A stretch of 21,259 nt of DNA from a bacterium. Lineage in GTDB: Bacteria > CSSED10-310 > JAJRTK01. This document shows, in pieces, positions 6,977 to 14,901 of this stretch. The stretch lies in assembly GCA_024278345.1 (NCBI GenBank), contig JAJRTK010000469.1, positions 1 through 21,259 on the forward strand, written 5' to 3'. How positions within the stretch are numbered: the first letter of the stretch is position 1; every line of letters begins with the position of its first letter. The notes beneath the pieces are model-generated. The model did not search any database. It saw only the letters and a list, made by a program, of their open reading frames with translations, and was not told the DNA's origin. Position numbers and translations under genes: made by a program.

Positions 6977-8377
6977 GTGTTCGGAAAAGTTAGACATCTA
7001 CATTTCGTGGGCATAGGCGGCATCGGGATGTGCGGAATCGCCGAGATTCTACTGAACCTGGGATACAAAGTGAGCGGCTCGGATTTGCGTGAAAACTCGG
7101 CAGTGGCGCGGCTCCGCACCCTAGGAGCGACCATCTATATCGGGCATCGGGCTGAGCAGGTTGCCCAGGCGAGCGTCGCGGTTTTTTCCTCGGCTGTGCC
7201 CAAGGAAAACGTGGAGCTGGAGGCGGCCAGGAGGGCGGGAGTTCCAGTGATCCCCAGGGCCGAGATGCTCGCCGAGTTGATGCGCCTCAAGCATGGCATC
7301 GCCGTGTCTGGGAGTCATGGAAAAACTTCCACGACATCGATGATCGCCGCTCTTTTATCCAACGCGGGTTTGGACCCCACCATCGTGGTCGGCGGGCGTG
7401 TCGATTCCATGGATTCTGGCGCCAGAGTCGGCACGGGCCGCTTCTTAGTGACGGAAGCCGACGAATCGGATGGCTCGTTCAACAAACTCTCCCCCACTGT
7501 GGCTGTGGTCACATCGATCGACCGGGAGCACATGGACCACTACGGTGAGATGGAGGGCCTTTACGCGGCGTTTGCCGATTTCGCGAACAAGGTTCCCTTT
7601 TACGGTTCGGTGGTTCTTTGCCTCGACGATGCCGGCTGTCAGGCACTCCTGGCCAAAGTCCGGAAAAGGATCGTTACCTATGGAATCTCCGCCCAAGCAC
7701 ACTTTCGGGCAACAGCGATGAAGCTAGGCGCCTTCGAAGCCTCCTACGACCTAGTCGTGGAGGGGAGCTTGTATGGGCGAGTCATCCTCAAGGTCGGAGG
7801 GATGCACAATGTTCTCAACTCCCTTGCCGCCGCTGCCGTCGGGGTCGAGCTCGGATTGGCGCCCCAGAGAATCCTGGACGGCTTGAAGCGATACCAAGGC
7901 GTCGATCGGCGATTCCAACGCCGAGGAGAGGTGGGCGGAATCCTGGTGGTGGACGACTATGGTCATCATCCCACCGAGATCCGGGCGACACTCAGTGGGG
8001 CGAGCCTGCTGGGCCGGCGGATCTTGACGCTTTTTCAGCCTCACCGGTACAGCAGGACAGCCGATCTCTTTGATCAGTTTGCAGGAGCCTTCCACCTGGC
8101 GGACTTCCTCACGATTCTCGACGTTTATCCGGCCGGTGAGAAGCCGATTCCAGGGATCGACGCTCCTAGCTTGGTGGCGGCCATCCTGCGCCACGGCCAT
8201 CGCCATTGCCAATACAGCCCGGAACGTAAATCGGCCGTGGATAAGATTTGCTCCCTAGCCCGGAATGGAGACCTGGTCCTGCTCTTGGGAGCTGGCGACA
8301 TTACGGGACTGGCCGATGACCTTCTGTCGCGCCTCAAGGAGATGCATCCCCGAGGCCGGGCCAAGGGAGGTCCATGA
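6977..8377 (+). CDS. murC: UDP-N-acetylmuramate--L-alanine ligase MurC
   Basis: MurC joins L-alanine to UDP-MurNAc with ATP, the first amino-acid addition of the stem peptide. The start is GTG 6977, with AGAGGGGG just upstream; the protein then reads FGKVRHLHFVGIGGIGMCGIAE, the expected N-terminal nucleotide motif. At 466 aa it is full length. Further motifs are the P-loop AVSGSHGKTSTTSMIAALL (about 109-127), VTEADESDGSF, VVTSIDREHMDHYG, GMHNVLNSLAA and the C-terminal DDYGHHPTEIRATL and FQPHRYSRT. There is no fused Ddl or MurB domain, unlike the MurC-Ddl fusions known in some phyla. The stop TGA overlaps the ftsQ ATG (ATGA), so murB and ddl, which often sit here, are not at this locus. Confidence 0.96.
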   Translation: MFGKVRHLHFVGIGGIGMCGIAEILLNLGYKVSGSDLRENSAVARLRTLGATIYIGHRAEQVAQASVAVFSSAVPKENVELEAARRAGVPVIPRAEMLAELMRLKHGIAVSGSHGKTSTTSMIAALLSNAGLDPTIVVGGRVDSMDSGARVGTGRFLVTEADESDGSFNKLSPTVAVVTSIDREHMDHYGEMEGLYAAFADFANKVPFYGSVVLCLDDAGCQALLAKVRKRIVTYGISAQAHFRATAMKLGAFEASYDLVVEGSLYGRVILKVGGMHNVLNSLAAAAVGVELGLAPQRILDGLKRYQGVDRRFQRRGEVGGILVVDDYGHHPTEIRATLSGASLLGRRILTLFQPHRYSRTADLFDQFAGAFHLADFLTILDVYPAGEKPIPGIDAPSLVAAILRHGHRHCQYSPERKSAVDKICSLARNGDLVLLLGAGDITGLADDLLSRLKEMHPRGRAKGGP

Positions 8378-9279
8378 TGACGGCGCGAAATCGAACGGAC
8401 AGAGGGAGAGCGCGGAGTGGACGGAGCCCGCGACGCTTGGCATCACCAACAGCGGCGGGATCGCCTTGGACCCAGAACCCCGAGGGGCAGTTGCGGCGGT
8501 GGGGTTGGCGCTGTTTCTGGTTGCTGGCCCCGTGCGGTCTGGCGGCGGTATTGCTCGTGGGTTGGCCTTATTTCACGGAGCTCGGTCTCTTTCGCCTCCA
8601 TGACCTAACAGTGGAGGGAGTCCGTGGACTCAAGGAGGGCCGCGTGCTGGAGTTGGCGGCCTTGGAGAAAGGGGAGAATCTACTGAGACTCGATCTCCGG
8701 GAAGTGGAGAAGCGGATCGAGGCCGATCCTAGGGTGGCCAGAGCCCATGTGAGGATTCGTTGGCCTTCGGGTCTCTTGCTCCAGATCAAGGAACGCGAGC
8801 CTGTGGCTCGGATTCTTGGGCGTGGGTTCCTGGATGGACGTGGCTTCTTTTGGGAGGGGGGATCGCGGTGGGCACACCTAGATCTCCCACTCGTCACCGG
8901 AGTTACGGAGGGACTGGGAAAAAGGGAGCGCTCGGGGCTCTTCAAGGTTGCCGTCCGGCTTTTGAGGGGGGCGAAGCTCTATCTGTCTCATCTTCGACTG
9001 TCGGAGCTTTCGTTCGGTCCAGAGGGGCTGGTTCTCTATTTTGAAGGGGGCCTTGGTCCCGTTCTTCTAGGATACGGGAGGGGAGCGGAGAAGCTGGAGC
9101 TTCTGTCGAGGTTCCTTCGCTCTCGCTCCGGAAAGGAAGTCGCCGGTGTGCTGGATCTGCGCTGGAAGGGTCGCGTGATCGCCCGGCCTGCGGCAGACAC
9201 CGTTTCCATGGTATCTGAGAAGATTCATTTTCCTTTCGCGGTCGCTGCTCTAGACATGGATACGAGAGAGTATGGATAA
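8374..9279 (+). CDS. ftsQ: Cell division protein FtsQ (POTRA domain)
   Basis: FtsQ is a bitopic divisome scaffold that recruits the FtsL-containing complex. The 301-aa product starts at ATG 8374, overlapping the murC stop, with AGGGAGG just upstream. It has a basic N-terminal cytoplasmic tail of about 45 residues (rich in Arg, Ser and Thr), one membrane segment at about 46-68 (FWLLAPCGLAAVLLVGWPYF), then a POTRA domain: LFRLHDLTVEGVRGLKEGRV, ENLLRLDLREVEKRIEADPRVARAHVRIRWPSGLLLQIKEREPVARI. The beta domain follows and ends soon after VLDLRWKGRVIARP. It is the last gene of the tightly overlapping stretch. TAA 9277-9279 lies in the loop of a small ATGGA/TCCAT palindrome. Identification from the POTRA pattern plus context is strong. 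Confidence 0.93.
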   Translation: MMTARNRTDRGRARSGRSPRRLASPTAAGSPWTQNPEGQLRRWGWRCFWLLAPCGLAAVLLVGWPYFTELGLFRLHDLTVEGVRGLKEGRVLELAALEKGENLLRLDLREVEKRIEADPRVARAHVRIRWPSGLLLQIKEREPVARILGRGFLDGRGFFWEGGSRWAHLDLPLVTGVTEGLGKRERSGLFKVAVRLLRGAKLYLSHLRLSELSFGPEGLVLYFEGGLGPVLLGYGRGAEKLELLSRFLRSRSGKEVAGVLDLRWKGRVIARPAADTVSMVSEKIHFPFAVAALDMDTREYG

Positions 9280-9624
9280 ATCCATTGATGTAGTTATTGC
9301 AGTTTTTTTTTTGAGGGGGCAGAATGACGGGTAATGGCCTTCCGTTGGAGGAAACTGGCTGATCGTGGTACGAGGATATCGTTTCGGCTGTTTTCTGGCT
9401 CGTGGTTAAAGAGTGAGTGTCAGGCCCGTTCTTGGGCGGAGGGCGAGTGGAATCATAGCCGGTTCTTGGAGCGGAAATGAAGAATTTTGGTCGTGTCTAT
9501 GTCTTGTGGCGAGTGAAAAAAGGGAATAGGGCTTCAACCCAAGAAGAGATGAGTATTTTGATCTAACGCGGTCTTCAAAATACATGAACCGACCCACAAT
9601 CAGGAGGAGGGGGGTTCGTCCATC
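9280..9624 (+). other. 345-bp intergenic region before ftsA
   Basis: No supportable gene is present. The stretch looks more AT-rich than the flanking genes, opens with a run of ten T (9303-9312), and ends with a strong ribosome binding site (CAGGAGGAGG, about 9600) for ftsA. The T run lies 17 bases after a 5-bp palindrome (9272-9285), too distant and weak for a confident terminator. TTGATC at about 9558 followed 17 bases later by TACATG is a poor sigma-70-like candidate. The length and composition suggest a separate promoter for ftsA-ftsZ, which is common in dcw clusters, but I cannot place it. Confidence 0.45.
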
Positions 9625-10860
9625 ATGGCAAGGAAGGAAGATATTTTTGTCGGCCTCGACATCGGGACGACGAAGATCTGCGCGGTGATCGGTGAGATGA
9701 CTGATGACGACGGAGTGGAGATCATTGGCATCGGCAAGGCGCCCAGCAACGGCCTGCGGAAGGGCGTGGTCATCGATCTTGAGACAACAGTGGAATCGAT
9801 CACCAAAGCGGTGGAAGATGCGCGGCACATGGCGGGCATCGATATTGATCGAGTTTATGCGGGAATTGCTGGTGGGCATATCAAAGGGTTCAATTCTCGT
9901 GGTGTCATTGCGGTGAGTGGCAAGGATCGGGAGATCACACAGCAGGATATTGATCGAGTCATGGAGGCGGCGCGTGCAGTGGCGATTCCTTCGGATCGGG
10001 AAGTGATACACACTCTTCCCCAAGAGTTTATCGTCGATGATCAGCATGGAATCAAGAAGCCTCTGGGGATGTATGGAGTGCGTTTGGAGACGGACGTGCA
10101 TATTGTGACAGGGGCAGTGACAAGTGCGCAGAATATCATAAAGAGCGTGAACAATGCCGGCCTTGGCGTGGAAGATATCGTGCTCCAGCAGCTCGCCTCG
10201 GCGGAGGCAGTCCTCACGGATGACGAGAAGGAGCTTGGTGTAGCTCTCATCGACATGGGTGGCGGCACGACGGACCTGGCGATCTTCGTGGAGGGCTCCA
10301 TCTGGCACACGGCGGGCTTGTCCCTTGGAGGGAACAATGTCACCAACGATATCGCCATGGGCCTTTCAACGCCGAATCATGAGGCTGAGCGGATCAAAAA
10401 ACTCTATGGCTGCGCCATGGAGGACATGGTGGACCCGGAAGAATGCATCGAGGTTCCGTCCGTGAGCGACCGACCGCCCAGAAAGCTCTTCCGGCATGCT
10501 CTTTGCGCAATTATCGAGCCGAGAATTGAGGAGATTTTTGAGCTTGTGGCGCGGGAGATCCGACAGACAAGATACGATGATCTCATTGGTGCGGGAATCG
10601 TGATGACAGGCGGAGGCTCGAGTCTTGCCGGGATTTGTGAGCTCGGAGAGCAAGTCTTTGGGCTGCCCGTTCGGTTGGGGATGCCCAAGCGGAAGATCGG
10701 CGGACTCGTGGACCTGGTGAGCTCTCCAATTTATGCCACGGGAGTCGGGCTCGTTCTTTTTGGGTGCAAGTATGGCGGAATCTCTGGATTCCAGTCCAAC
10801 AATCAACAGTTTCATAGCATTTTTCAAAGGATGAAAGAGTGGTTTGCCGATTTGCTCTGA
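9625..10860 (+). CDS. ftsA: Cell division protein FtsA (actin-like membrane tether)
   Basis: FtsA is an actin-fold ATPase that anchors FtsZ filaments to the membrane and recruits later divisome proteins. The 411-aa product starts at ATG 9625 behind AGGAGGAGG. Visible landmarks are the phosphate-1 motif FVGLDIGTTKICAVIGE (8-24), the FtsA-specific 1C domain (VYAGIAGGHIKGFNSRGV onward), HTLPQEFIVDDQHGIKKPLGMYG, phosphate-2 VALIDMGGGTTDLAIF (about 205-220) and the adenosine motif GIVMTGGGSSLAGI. The C-terminus FHSIFQRMKEWFADLL is the amphipathic membrane-targeting helix. Third codon positions appear less GC-rich than in murC or ftsI. ftsZ follows after 135 bases, which show no clear promoter or terminator. 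Length is typical and no key residue is missing. Confidence 0.97.
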   Translation: MARKEDIFVGLDIGTTKICAVIGEMTDDDGVEIIGIGKAPSNGLRKGVVIDLETTVESITKAVEDARHMAGIDIDRVYAGIAGGHIKGFNSRGVIAVSGKDREITQQDIDRVMEAARAVAIPSDREVIHTLPQEFIVDDQHGIKKPLGMYGVRLETDVHIVTGAVTSAQNIIKSVNNAGLGVEDIVLQQLASAEAVLTDDEKELGVALIDMGGGTTDLAIFVEGSIWHTAGLSLGGNNVTNDIAMGLSTPNHEAERIKKLYGCAMEDMVDPEECIEVPSVSDRPPRKLFRHALCAIIEPRIEEIFELVAREIRQTRYDDLIGAGIVMTGGGSSLAGICELGEQVFGLPVRLGMPKRKIGGLVDLVSSPIYATGVGLVLFGCKYGGISGFQSNNQQFHSIFQRMKEWFADLL

Positions 10861-10995
10861 CCTGGAATCCTCGCTGAGCCTTGGGAGGCAAGACGAAAGC
10901 GAGAATGGCTTTTATGGCTAGGGCGGAACAAATGTTTTGGAGCGAGTCGGTAGCGATTTTTTCAGCGGGGCCAAGGGAAGAAAGAGGGGCGATCG

Positions 10996-12228
10996 ATGCA
11001 GAGTTATGACGACGGGTATTCCATGAAGCCAACGATCAAGGTGATTGGGATCGGGGGTGGTGGAGGCAATGCCATCAACCGGATGATTGAGGACAAGATC
11101 CCGGGGGTCGAGTTCATTGCGGCCAATACGGACATGCAGGCTTTGAGTACCTCGAAATCGGCCATCAAATTGCAGTTGGGGGAGCGTTTGACCCGGGGGC
11201 TGGGTGCCGGCTCCAATCCTTCCCGGGGCCGCGACGCTGCGCTGGAGGATGAAGACCGCATTCGGGAGCAGCTCGTGGACTCGGACATGGTTTTCGTGAC
11301 GGCCGGGATGGGGGGAGGCACGGGAACGGGGGGCGCTCCGGTAGTGGCGCGCATTGCGCGGGAACTGGGCGCTTTGACCGTGGCCGTGGTGACCAAGCCC
11401 TTCCTGTTCGAAGGGAGTATCCGTTTGCGGCAAGCCGAAGAGGTAATCGCCGATCTGAGGAAAAATGTCGATACGATTATCACGATTCCGAACCAGCGGC
11501 TCTTGGAGATCGTGGAGAAAAAGGAGACCCTTATGGGAGCCTTCCGGAAGGCCGATGAGGTACTCCGACACGCGGTACAGGGCATCAGTGACCTCATCAT
11601 TGTGCCTGGCCTCATCAACCTGGATTTTGCCGATGTCCGTACCGTGATGGGCAATATGGGGATGGCTCTCATGGGGACTGGCATCGCCGAGGGCGATAAC
11701 CGCGCGCACGACGCGGCGATGCAGGCCATCCGATCTCCGTTGTTGGAAGATACCTCCATCGACGGTGCGAGGGGGATCCTCATCAACATTAGCGGTTCCA
11801 CCGGGCTCTCCTTGATGGAGGTGAACGAGGCGGCGGAGATTGTTCGCGGCGCTGCTGCCGCGGATGTGCATGTGATTTTCGGGGCCGTCCTCGACGATGC
11901 GTTGGAGGGCTTTATGAAGGTGACGGTCATTGCTACGGGCTTCGAAACACCGCCACCTTCTCCGCGAACTCCCGGTTCTCAAGGGCAGCGGACGCGGCGC
12001 GTGGGACCTCCCGGAAGCGTGGTTGGCAACTACGGAGGTGGAGTCCGGCAGCCAACTCCAACGTTCACAGGTTCCATGTTAGACCGCCCGGAGCAGCGGG
12101 AGACCGTGCCGCCGGAGTCACACTCCGCCGGGGTCCCGACAAACCGGGAGCGGAAGCCGCCTGTCAGGCCTCCCATCGACTACGATGAGCTGGATATCCC
12201 CACCTTCCTTCGCCGGTCTTACGATTGA
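10996..12228 (+). CDS. ftsZ: Cell division protein FtsZ (tubulin-like GTPase)
   Basis: FtsZ polymerises at mid-cell into the Z-ring. The 410-aa product starts at ATG 10996 behind AGAGGGGCG; ATG 11023 (MKPTIKVIG) is a shorter alternative. Motifs are [25 protein letters not shown], the signature [19 protein letters not shown] (about 99-117), [17 protein letters not shown], the T7 loop [11 protein letters not shown] and the end of the core KVTVIATGF (about 308). A Pro/Arg/Gly-rich linker of about 80 residues leads to the C-terminal peptide [15 protein letters not shown], which binds FtsA. Small variations are GGAP where GAAP is common and IPNQ where IPND is usual. The stop at 12226-12228 lies inside the end of the convergent regulator gene (10-base overlap), leaving no intergenic terminator. 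Confidence 0.97.
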   Translation: MQSYDDGYSMKPTIKVIGIGGGGGNAINRMIEDKIPGVEFIAANTDMQALSTSKSAIKLQLGERLTRGLGAGSNPSRGRDAALEDEDRIREQLVDSDMVFVTAGMGGGTGTGGAPVVARIARELGALTVAVVTKPFLFEGSIRLRQAEEVIADLRKNVDTIITIPNQRLLEIVEKKETLMGAFRKADEVLRHAVQGISDLIIVPGLINLDFADVRTVMGNMGMALMGTGIAEGDNRAHDAAMQAIRSPLLEDTSIDGARGILINISGSTGLSLMEVNEAAEIVRGAAAADVHVIFGAVLDDALEGFMKVTVIATGFETPPPSPRTPGSQGQRTRRVGPPGSVVGNYGGGVRQPTPTFTGSMLDRPEQRETVPPESHSAGVPTNRERKPPVRPPIDYDELDIPTFLRRSYD

Positions 12229-13679
12229 GGCGAGGCGAGTTTGCGGGCCAGAGTGTTCCGGCCGATCTGGAGCAAGCGCGCTGCGGCGCTTCGGTTGCCG
12301 CCGCACTGCTCCAGAACGTATTCGATGTAGGCTTGTTCTACTTTTTTGAGAGGCAGTAGCGGAGTCTGGAAGGTTTTGGCCGGGTCGTTTCTTGTCGTCG
12401 CCAGAGCCCCAAAAGAGACGGATTCAGGGCCAATCTCTCGTTCAGGAGCCAGAACGATGGCCGACTCGATGCAGTGTTCTAGCTCGCGGACGTTACCAGG
12501 CCAAGCGTGGGAGTGAAGGAGCGCTCGCGCCGCAGGGGAAAGCCTGAGATCGCGTCTTTGGTGGCGCTGGGAGAGCTCGAACATGAAGTGGTCGATGAGG
12601 CGTTCAAGATCGCCGTGGCCGCGGTGCCGAAGTGGAGGCAGAGGGATTTCCACCACCCGGAGACGGTAGTACAGGTCTTGGCGAAATTGGCCTTCCGCAA
12701 CGAGTTCTTCGAGGTTGCGGTGGGTGGCGCAGACGAAGCGGACGTCGGCCGTCTGTTTCCGAGTGCCCCCCACCTTGAAAAAGCTCTTCGACTGGAGAAG
12801 TCCCAGCAATTTCCCCTGGACCGGGAGCGGGAGTTCGCCGATCTCGTCCAGAAAGAGGGTTCCTCCGGCAGCAGCCTGTAGCTTCCCATCGGAGGTGCGG
12901 TCAGCGCCGGTGAAAGCCCCACGTTCGTGGCCAAAAAGCTCGTTCTCGATGAGCTGATCCGGCAGCGCGGCGCAATCAATTTTGACAAACGGGGCGAGCC
13001 GTCGGCGGGAGTTGTCGTGGATAGCGCGGGCAATGAGCTCTTTGCCCGTGCCGCTTTCGCCGCGGATAAGCACCGTCGCCTCCGTGGCTGCCGCCCGGCC
13101 CGTCTTTTCGTAGACTTCCAGCATCGGGTTTGACTCGCCGATAATCTCGTTGAAATGAAACGACAGAGGATGGCGGTGCTCCGGGCGGAGCTGGCTCCTG
13201 AGGCTCGTGATCTCCAAGAGCCCCGCCACCTGGCTTGCCAGAGCGGCCAAGAGAGTTTCGTCCGACCTTTGGAATCCATTGCCCCGCTTGTTCAAAAGTT
13301 GCAAGACGGCGATGACCTGGTCGGCCTCCCCAAAGACGGGGACCGCCAGCAGACTTCGCGTCCGGTAGCCAGTCATGGCGTCGATTTTTCCGGAAAACCT
13401 GGGATCGTTGGTGTTCGGGGGGATGCTGAGCAACTCTCCGGATTGAGCCACCCACCCGGCGACCCCCTCGCCCAGACGCAGACGAATCTCCGAAATCTCC
13501 GGCAAGTGAGCCACGTGGCTCACAAGCTCTTGCCGTGCGTGATCCACCAGGTAGAGAGTGCCGCGATCCGCCAGAAGTCGCCGGGTCACGTCATCTACAA
13601 TCCTGCGAAGCAGTGCCGTCAAATCGACTTGCTTGCCCAAGATCCCCTGCCTGAGATCCGCTAACCGCTCCTCCGGCAT
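12219..13679 (-). CDS. GAF-AAA+-Fis sigma-54-dependent transcriptional activator
   Basis: This is an NtrC-type enhancer-binding protein that remodels sigma-54 RNA polymerase. From the chosen start it has 486 residues. An N-terminal GAF sensor domain (about 20-165) contains [18 protein letters not shown] and [24 protein letters not shown]. The AAA+ domain has Walker [13 protein letters not shown] (about 205), the sigma-54 contact loop GAFTGA (about 254), Walker [13 protein letters not shown] (about 272) and [11 protein letters not shown]. The C-terminal Fis-type helix-turn-helix is [35 protein letters not shown]. There is no receiver domain, so the signal is probably a ligand or partner sensed by GAF. 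ATG 13679 has AGGAGG four bases upstream. TTG 13748 overlaps the stop of the upstream hydrolase gene, has GGGGAGGTGG at good spacing, and would add 23 residues. The lower third-position GC of that stretch favours the ATG. Confidence 0.92.
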   Translation of the reverse strand: MPEERLADLRQGILGKQVDLTALLRRIVDDVTRRLLADRGTLYLVDHARQELVSHVAHLPEISEIRLRLGEGVAGWVAQSGELLSIPPNTNDPRFSGKIDAMTGYRTRSLLAVPVFGEADQVIAVLQLLNKRGNGFQRSDETLLAALASQVAGLLEITSLRSQLRPEHRHPLSFHFNEIIGESNPMLEVYEKTGRAAATEATVLIRGESGTGKELIARAIHDNSRRRLAPFVKIDCAALPDQLIENELFGHERGAFTGADRTSDGKLQAAAGGTLFLDEIGELPLPVQGKLLGLLQSKSFFKVGGTRKQTADVRFVCATHRNLEELVAEGQFRQDLYYRLRVVEIPLPPLRHRGHGDLERLIDHFMFELSQRHQRRDLRLSPAARALLHSHAWPGNVRELEHCIESAIVLAPEREIGPESVSFGALATTRNDPAKTFQTPLLPLKKVEQAYIEYVLEQCGGNRSAAARLLQIGRNTLARKLASPQS

Positions 13680-13744
13680 ACCACCTCCTAAGTCAAACAG
13701 GCCGTGAACGATGGAATCAGCGTATCTGGCAATTGCCGTGCTCG

Positions 13745-14563
13745 TCAAAGCGCTACCACCTCCCCTTCGCGGGCGACGAAGGCGTTGGCGAAGCTCAGCC
13801 GGGCCCGAGCCTCGATAGTGGAAACCTGGCAGTCGTCACGCATGGGATCATGGTGGAAAAGGGCTAGCCGACCTGCGCCACAGATCCGGGCCGCTCGCAC
13901 CGCTTGAGGCCAAGTCGAATGACCCCATCCTCGCCTGGACGGACCCTTTTTTCCGGCGTACTCTTCGTCGGTGAACTGAGCGTCGTGGATCAGAAGGTCC
14001 ACGCCCTCCGCCAGCTCAAGGAGCCGTGCGTCCAGCTCGGGGCCGTGTTCCACGTCCGTCGCGAAAACCAGGGAACTCTCCGAATCCTCGATCCGGTACG
14101 CCACCACCCCGTCGGGATGTGCCATGTCCAGAGCCGTGACCCGAAAGGGACCCATCTCCCAAGGCGCGCCCGTCGCCACCGTCCGGAATTCCAGATGCGC
14201 CGGAATCGCGTCCAGGGTGATGGGGAAGGTCGGCGGTTGCATTTGCGCGTCCAGCGCAGCCCGCAGCGTCCCTGAGGACCTTTTTGCTCCCAGGAACCTA
14301 AGTTTCGAGTCAGGATGGAACGCCGGGCCAAAGAACGGAACTCCCTGGATGTGATCCCAATGCACATGAGTGAAGAGAAGGGTCGCTTCCATAGCCTGCC
14401 AACCGTAGCTTTCGCCAAGAGCCCGAAGCCCGGTGCCCCCATCGAGAATGAGCCGCTCACCCTGAGATGAAACCTCCACGCAGGTCGTATTTCCGCCGGT
14501 TTGAACATATCGTGCGCCGCTGACGGCGATGCTTCCTCGAACTCCCCAAAATCGAACGTCCAT
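13745..14563 (-). CDS. Metallo-beta-lactamase-fold hydrolase, possible cyclic-nucleotide phosphodiesterase
   Basis: The 272-aa product belongs to the MBL superfamily subgroup that starts with MDVRFWGVRGSIAVSG and GGNTTCVEV. These are soluble dinuclear metal hydrolases often annotated as PhnP- or cAMP-phosphodiesterase-like. Metal motifs visible are THVHWDHIQG (HxHxDH, about 64-70), DMAHPDG, FATDVEHG and LALFHHDP near the C-terminus, with LLIHDAQFTDEEY and GWGHSTWPQAVRAARICG between them as in this subgroup. The ligand set appears complete, so it is probably active; the substrate is unknown. ATG 14563 is preceded by GAGGT at good spacing and gives the canonical N-terminus; longer starts at 14579 or 14617 are possible. 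It is first in a two-gene unit with the sigma-54 activator, behind a sigma-54-type promoter. This suggests it makes or removes a signal for the GAF domain, which is inference only. Confidence 0.88.
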   Translation of the reverse strand: MDVRFWGVRGSIAVSGARYVQTGGNTTCVEVSSQGERLILDGGTGLRALGESYGWQAMEATLLFTHVHWDHIQGVPFFGPAFHPDSKLRFLGAKRSSGTLRAALDAQMQPPTFPITLDAIPAHLEFRTVATGAPWEMGPFRVTALDMAHPDGVVAYRIEDSESSLVFATDVEHGPELDARLLELAEGVDLLIHDAQFTDEEYAGKKGPSRRGWGHSTWPQAVRAARICGAGRLALFHHDPMRDDCQVSTIEARARLSFANAFVAREGEVVAL

Positions 14564-14741
14564 GGTGAACCTCGCTTCCATCGTTAGCCGGGTCGTGCTC
14601 TTCCGCCGGGGCGCCAAGGCTGCATCCCTCTCTTCTCTCTAGACTCTGGTCCGCTCCCGACGGGAGCCCGTTTCGCCGATCTTGCCATCGGTGGCCACCA
14701 GGGCCGAGCACACACCGTGAATTGTAGAATCCGAATCTCCC
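14564..14741 (-). other. Structured 5' leader of the hydrolase-regulator operon
   Basis: If transcription starts about 12 bases downstream of the sigma-54 -12 element, the mRNA has a leader of nearly 180 bases without a supportable gene. It contains a perfect hairpin, GCTCCC-GAC-GGGAGC as read on the + strand (14653-14667). An adjacent imperfect one is CCGAT/ATCGG (about 14675-14690), next to the palindrome GGTGGCCACC. No known riboswitch pattern was recognised. The leader could be regulatory, or it could simply be GC-rich sequence. Confidence 0.35.
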
Positions 14742-14750
14742 CCTTAAAAG
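14722..14750 (+). promoter_or_regulatory. Possible sigma-70-type promoter for the HEXXH gene
   Basis: TTGTAG (14722-14727) and TAAAAG (14745-14750) are separated by exactly 17 bases and point toward the gene at 14902. Each hexamer matches the consensus at about four of six positions. The site abuts the divergent sigma-54 promoter, so the two could compete for polymerase. The match is modest and could be chance. Confidence 0.25.
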
Positions 14751-14751
14751 A

Positions 14752-14768
14752 AGCAAGGAGCGTGCCAG
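14752..14768 (-). promoter_or_regulatory. Sigma-54 (-24/-12) promoter for the hydrolase-activator operon
   Basis: On the - strand the sequence reads CTGGCACGCTCCTTGCT. It matches the sigma-54 consensus YTGGCACG-N4-TTGCW at every defined position, with correct GG-to-GC spacing. It points at the metallo-hydrolase gene starting at 14563, whose partner gene encodes a sigma-54 activator. A simple random-base estimate for such a match on both strands of this window is about 0.0025. Promoter function is not demonstrated, but sequence, orientation and context agree. Confidence 0.82.
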
Positions 14769-14852
14769 CGAAAAACTACACAAAAACCAGGTTATTTCTC
14801 CACGGTCGATCCAGTTCGGCGCAAAAGCCTGGTCCAGAATGGAGCATTTGTT

Positions 14853-14877
14853 CAGATTTATACGGTTTTGAAATCTG
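14853..14877. promoter_or_regulatory. Candidate upstream activator binding site (inverted repeat)
   Basis: CAGATTT (14853-14859) and AAATCTG (14871-14877) form a perfect 7-bp inverted repeat with an 11-bp spacer, about 90-110 bp upstream of the sigma-54 promoter. This is the usual distance for an enhancer site bound by the Fis-type helix-turn-helix of an NtrC-family activator. A second short palindrome, AACCAGGTT (14785-14793), lies closer. The repeat also sits just upstream of the divergent gene at 14902, so it could influence that gene too. Confidence 0.4.
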
Positions 14878-14901
14878 GAGGCAAAACAGTACCATGAACC
14901 C

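Noticed and set aside
9272-9312. Intrinsic terminator after ftsQ
   Set aside because: The palindrome is only 5 bp and the T run is 17 bases away, so it does not fit terminator geometry.
10309-10324. Sigma-54-like TGGCACACGGCGGGCT inside ftsA
   Set aside because: The -24 half is good but the -12 half is weak; it lies in a conserved coding stretch about 670 bases before ftsZ.
10918-11982. 354-codon open frame on the - strand
   Set aside because: It is antisense to ftsZ, has no family pattern, and ftsZ is unambiguous on the other strand.
13727-13742. Sigma-54-like TGGCAATTGCCGTGCT on the + strand
   Set aside because: Spacing fits but the match is partial, and it points into the antisense of the hydrolase gene with no + strand gene to drive nearby.
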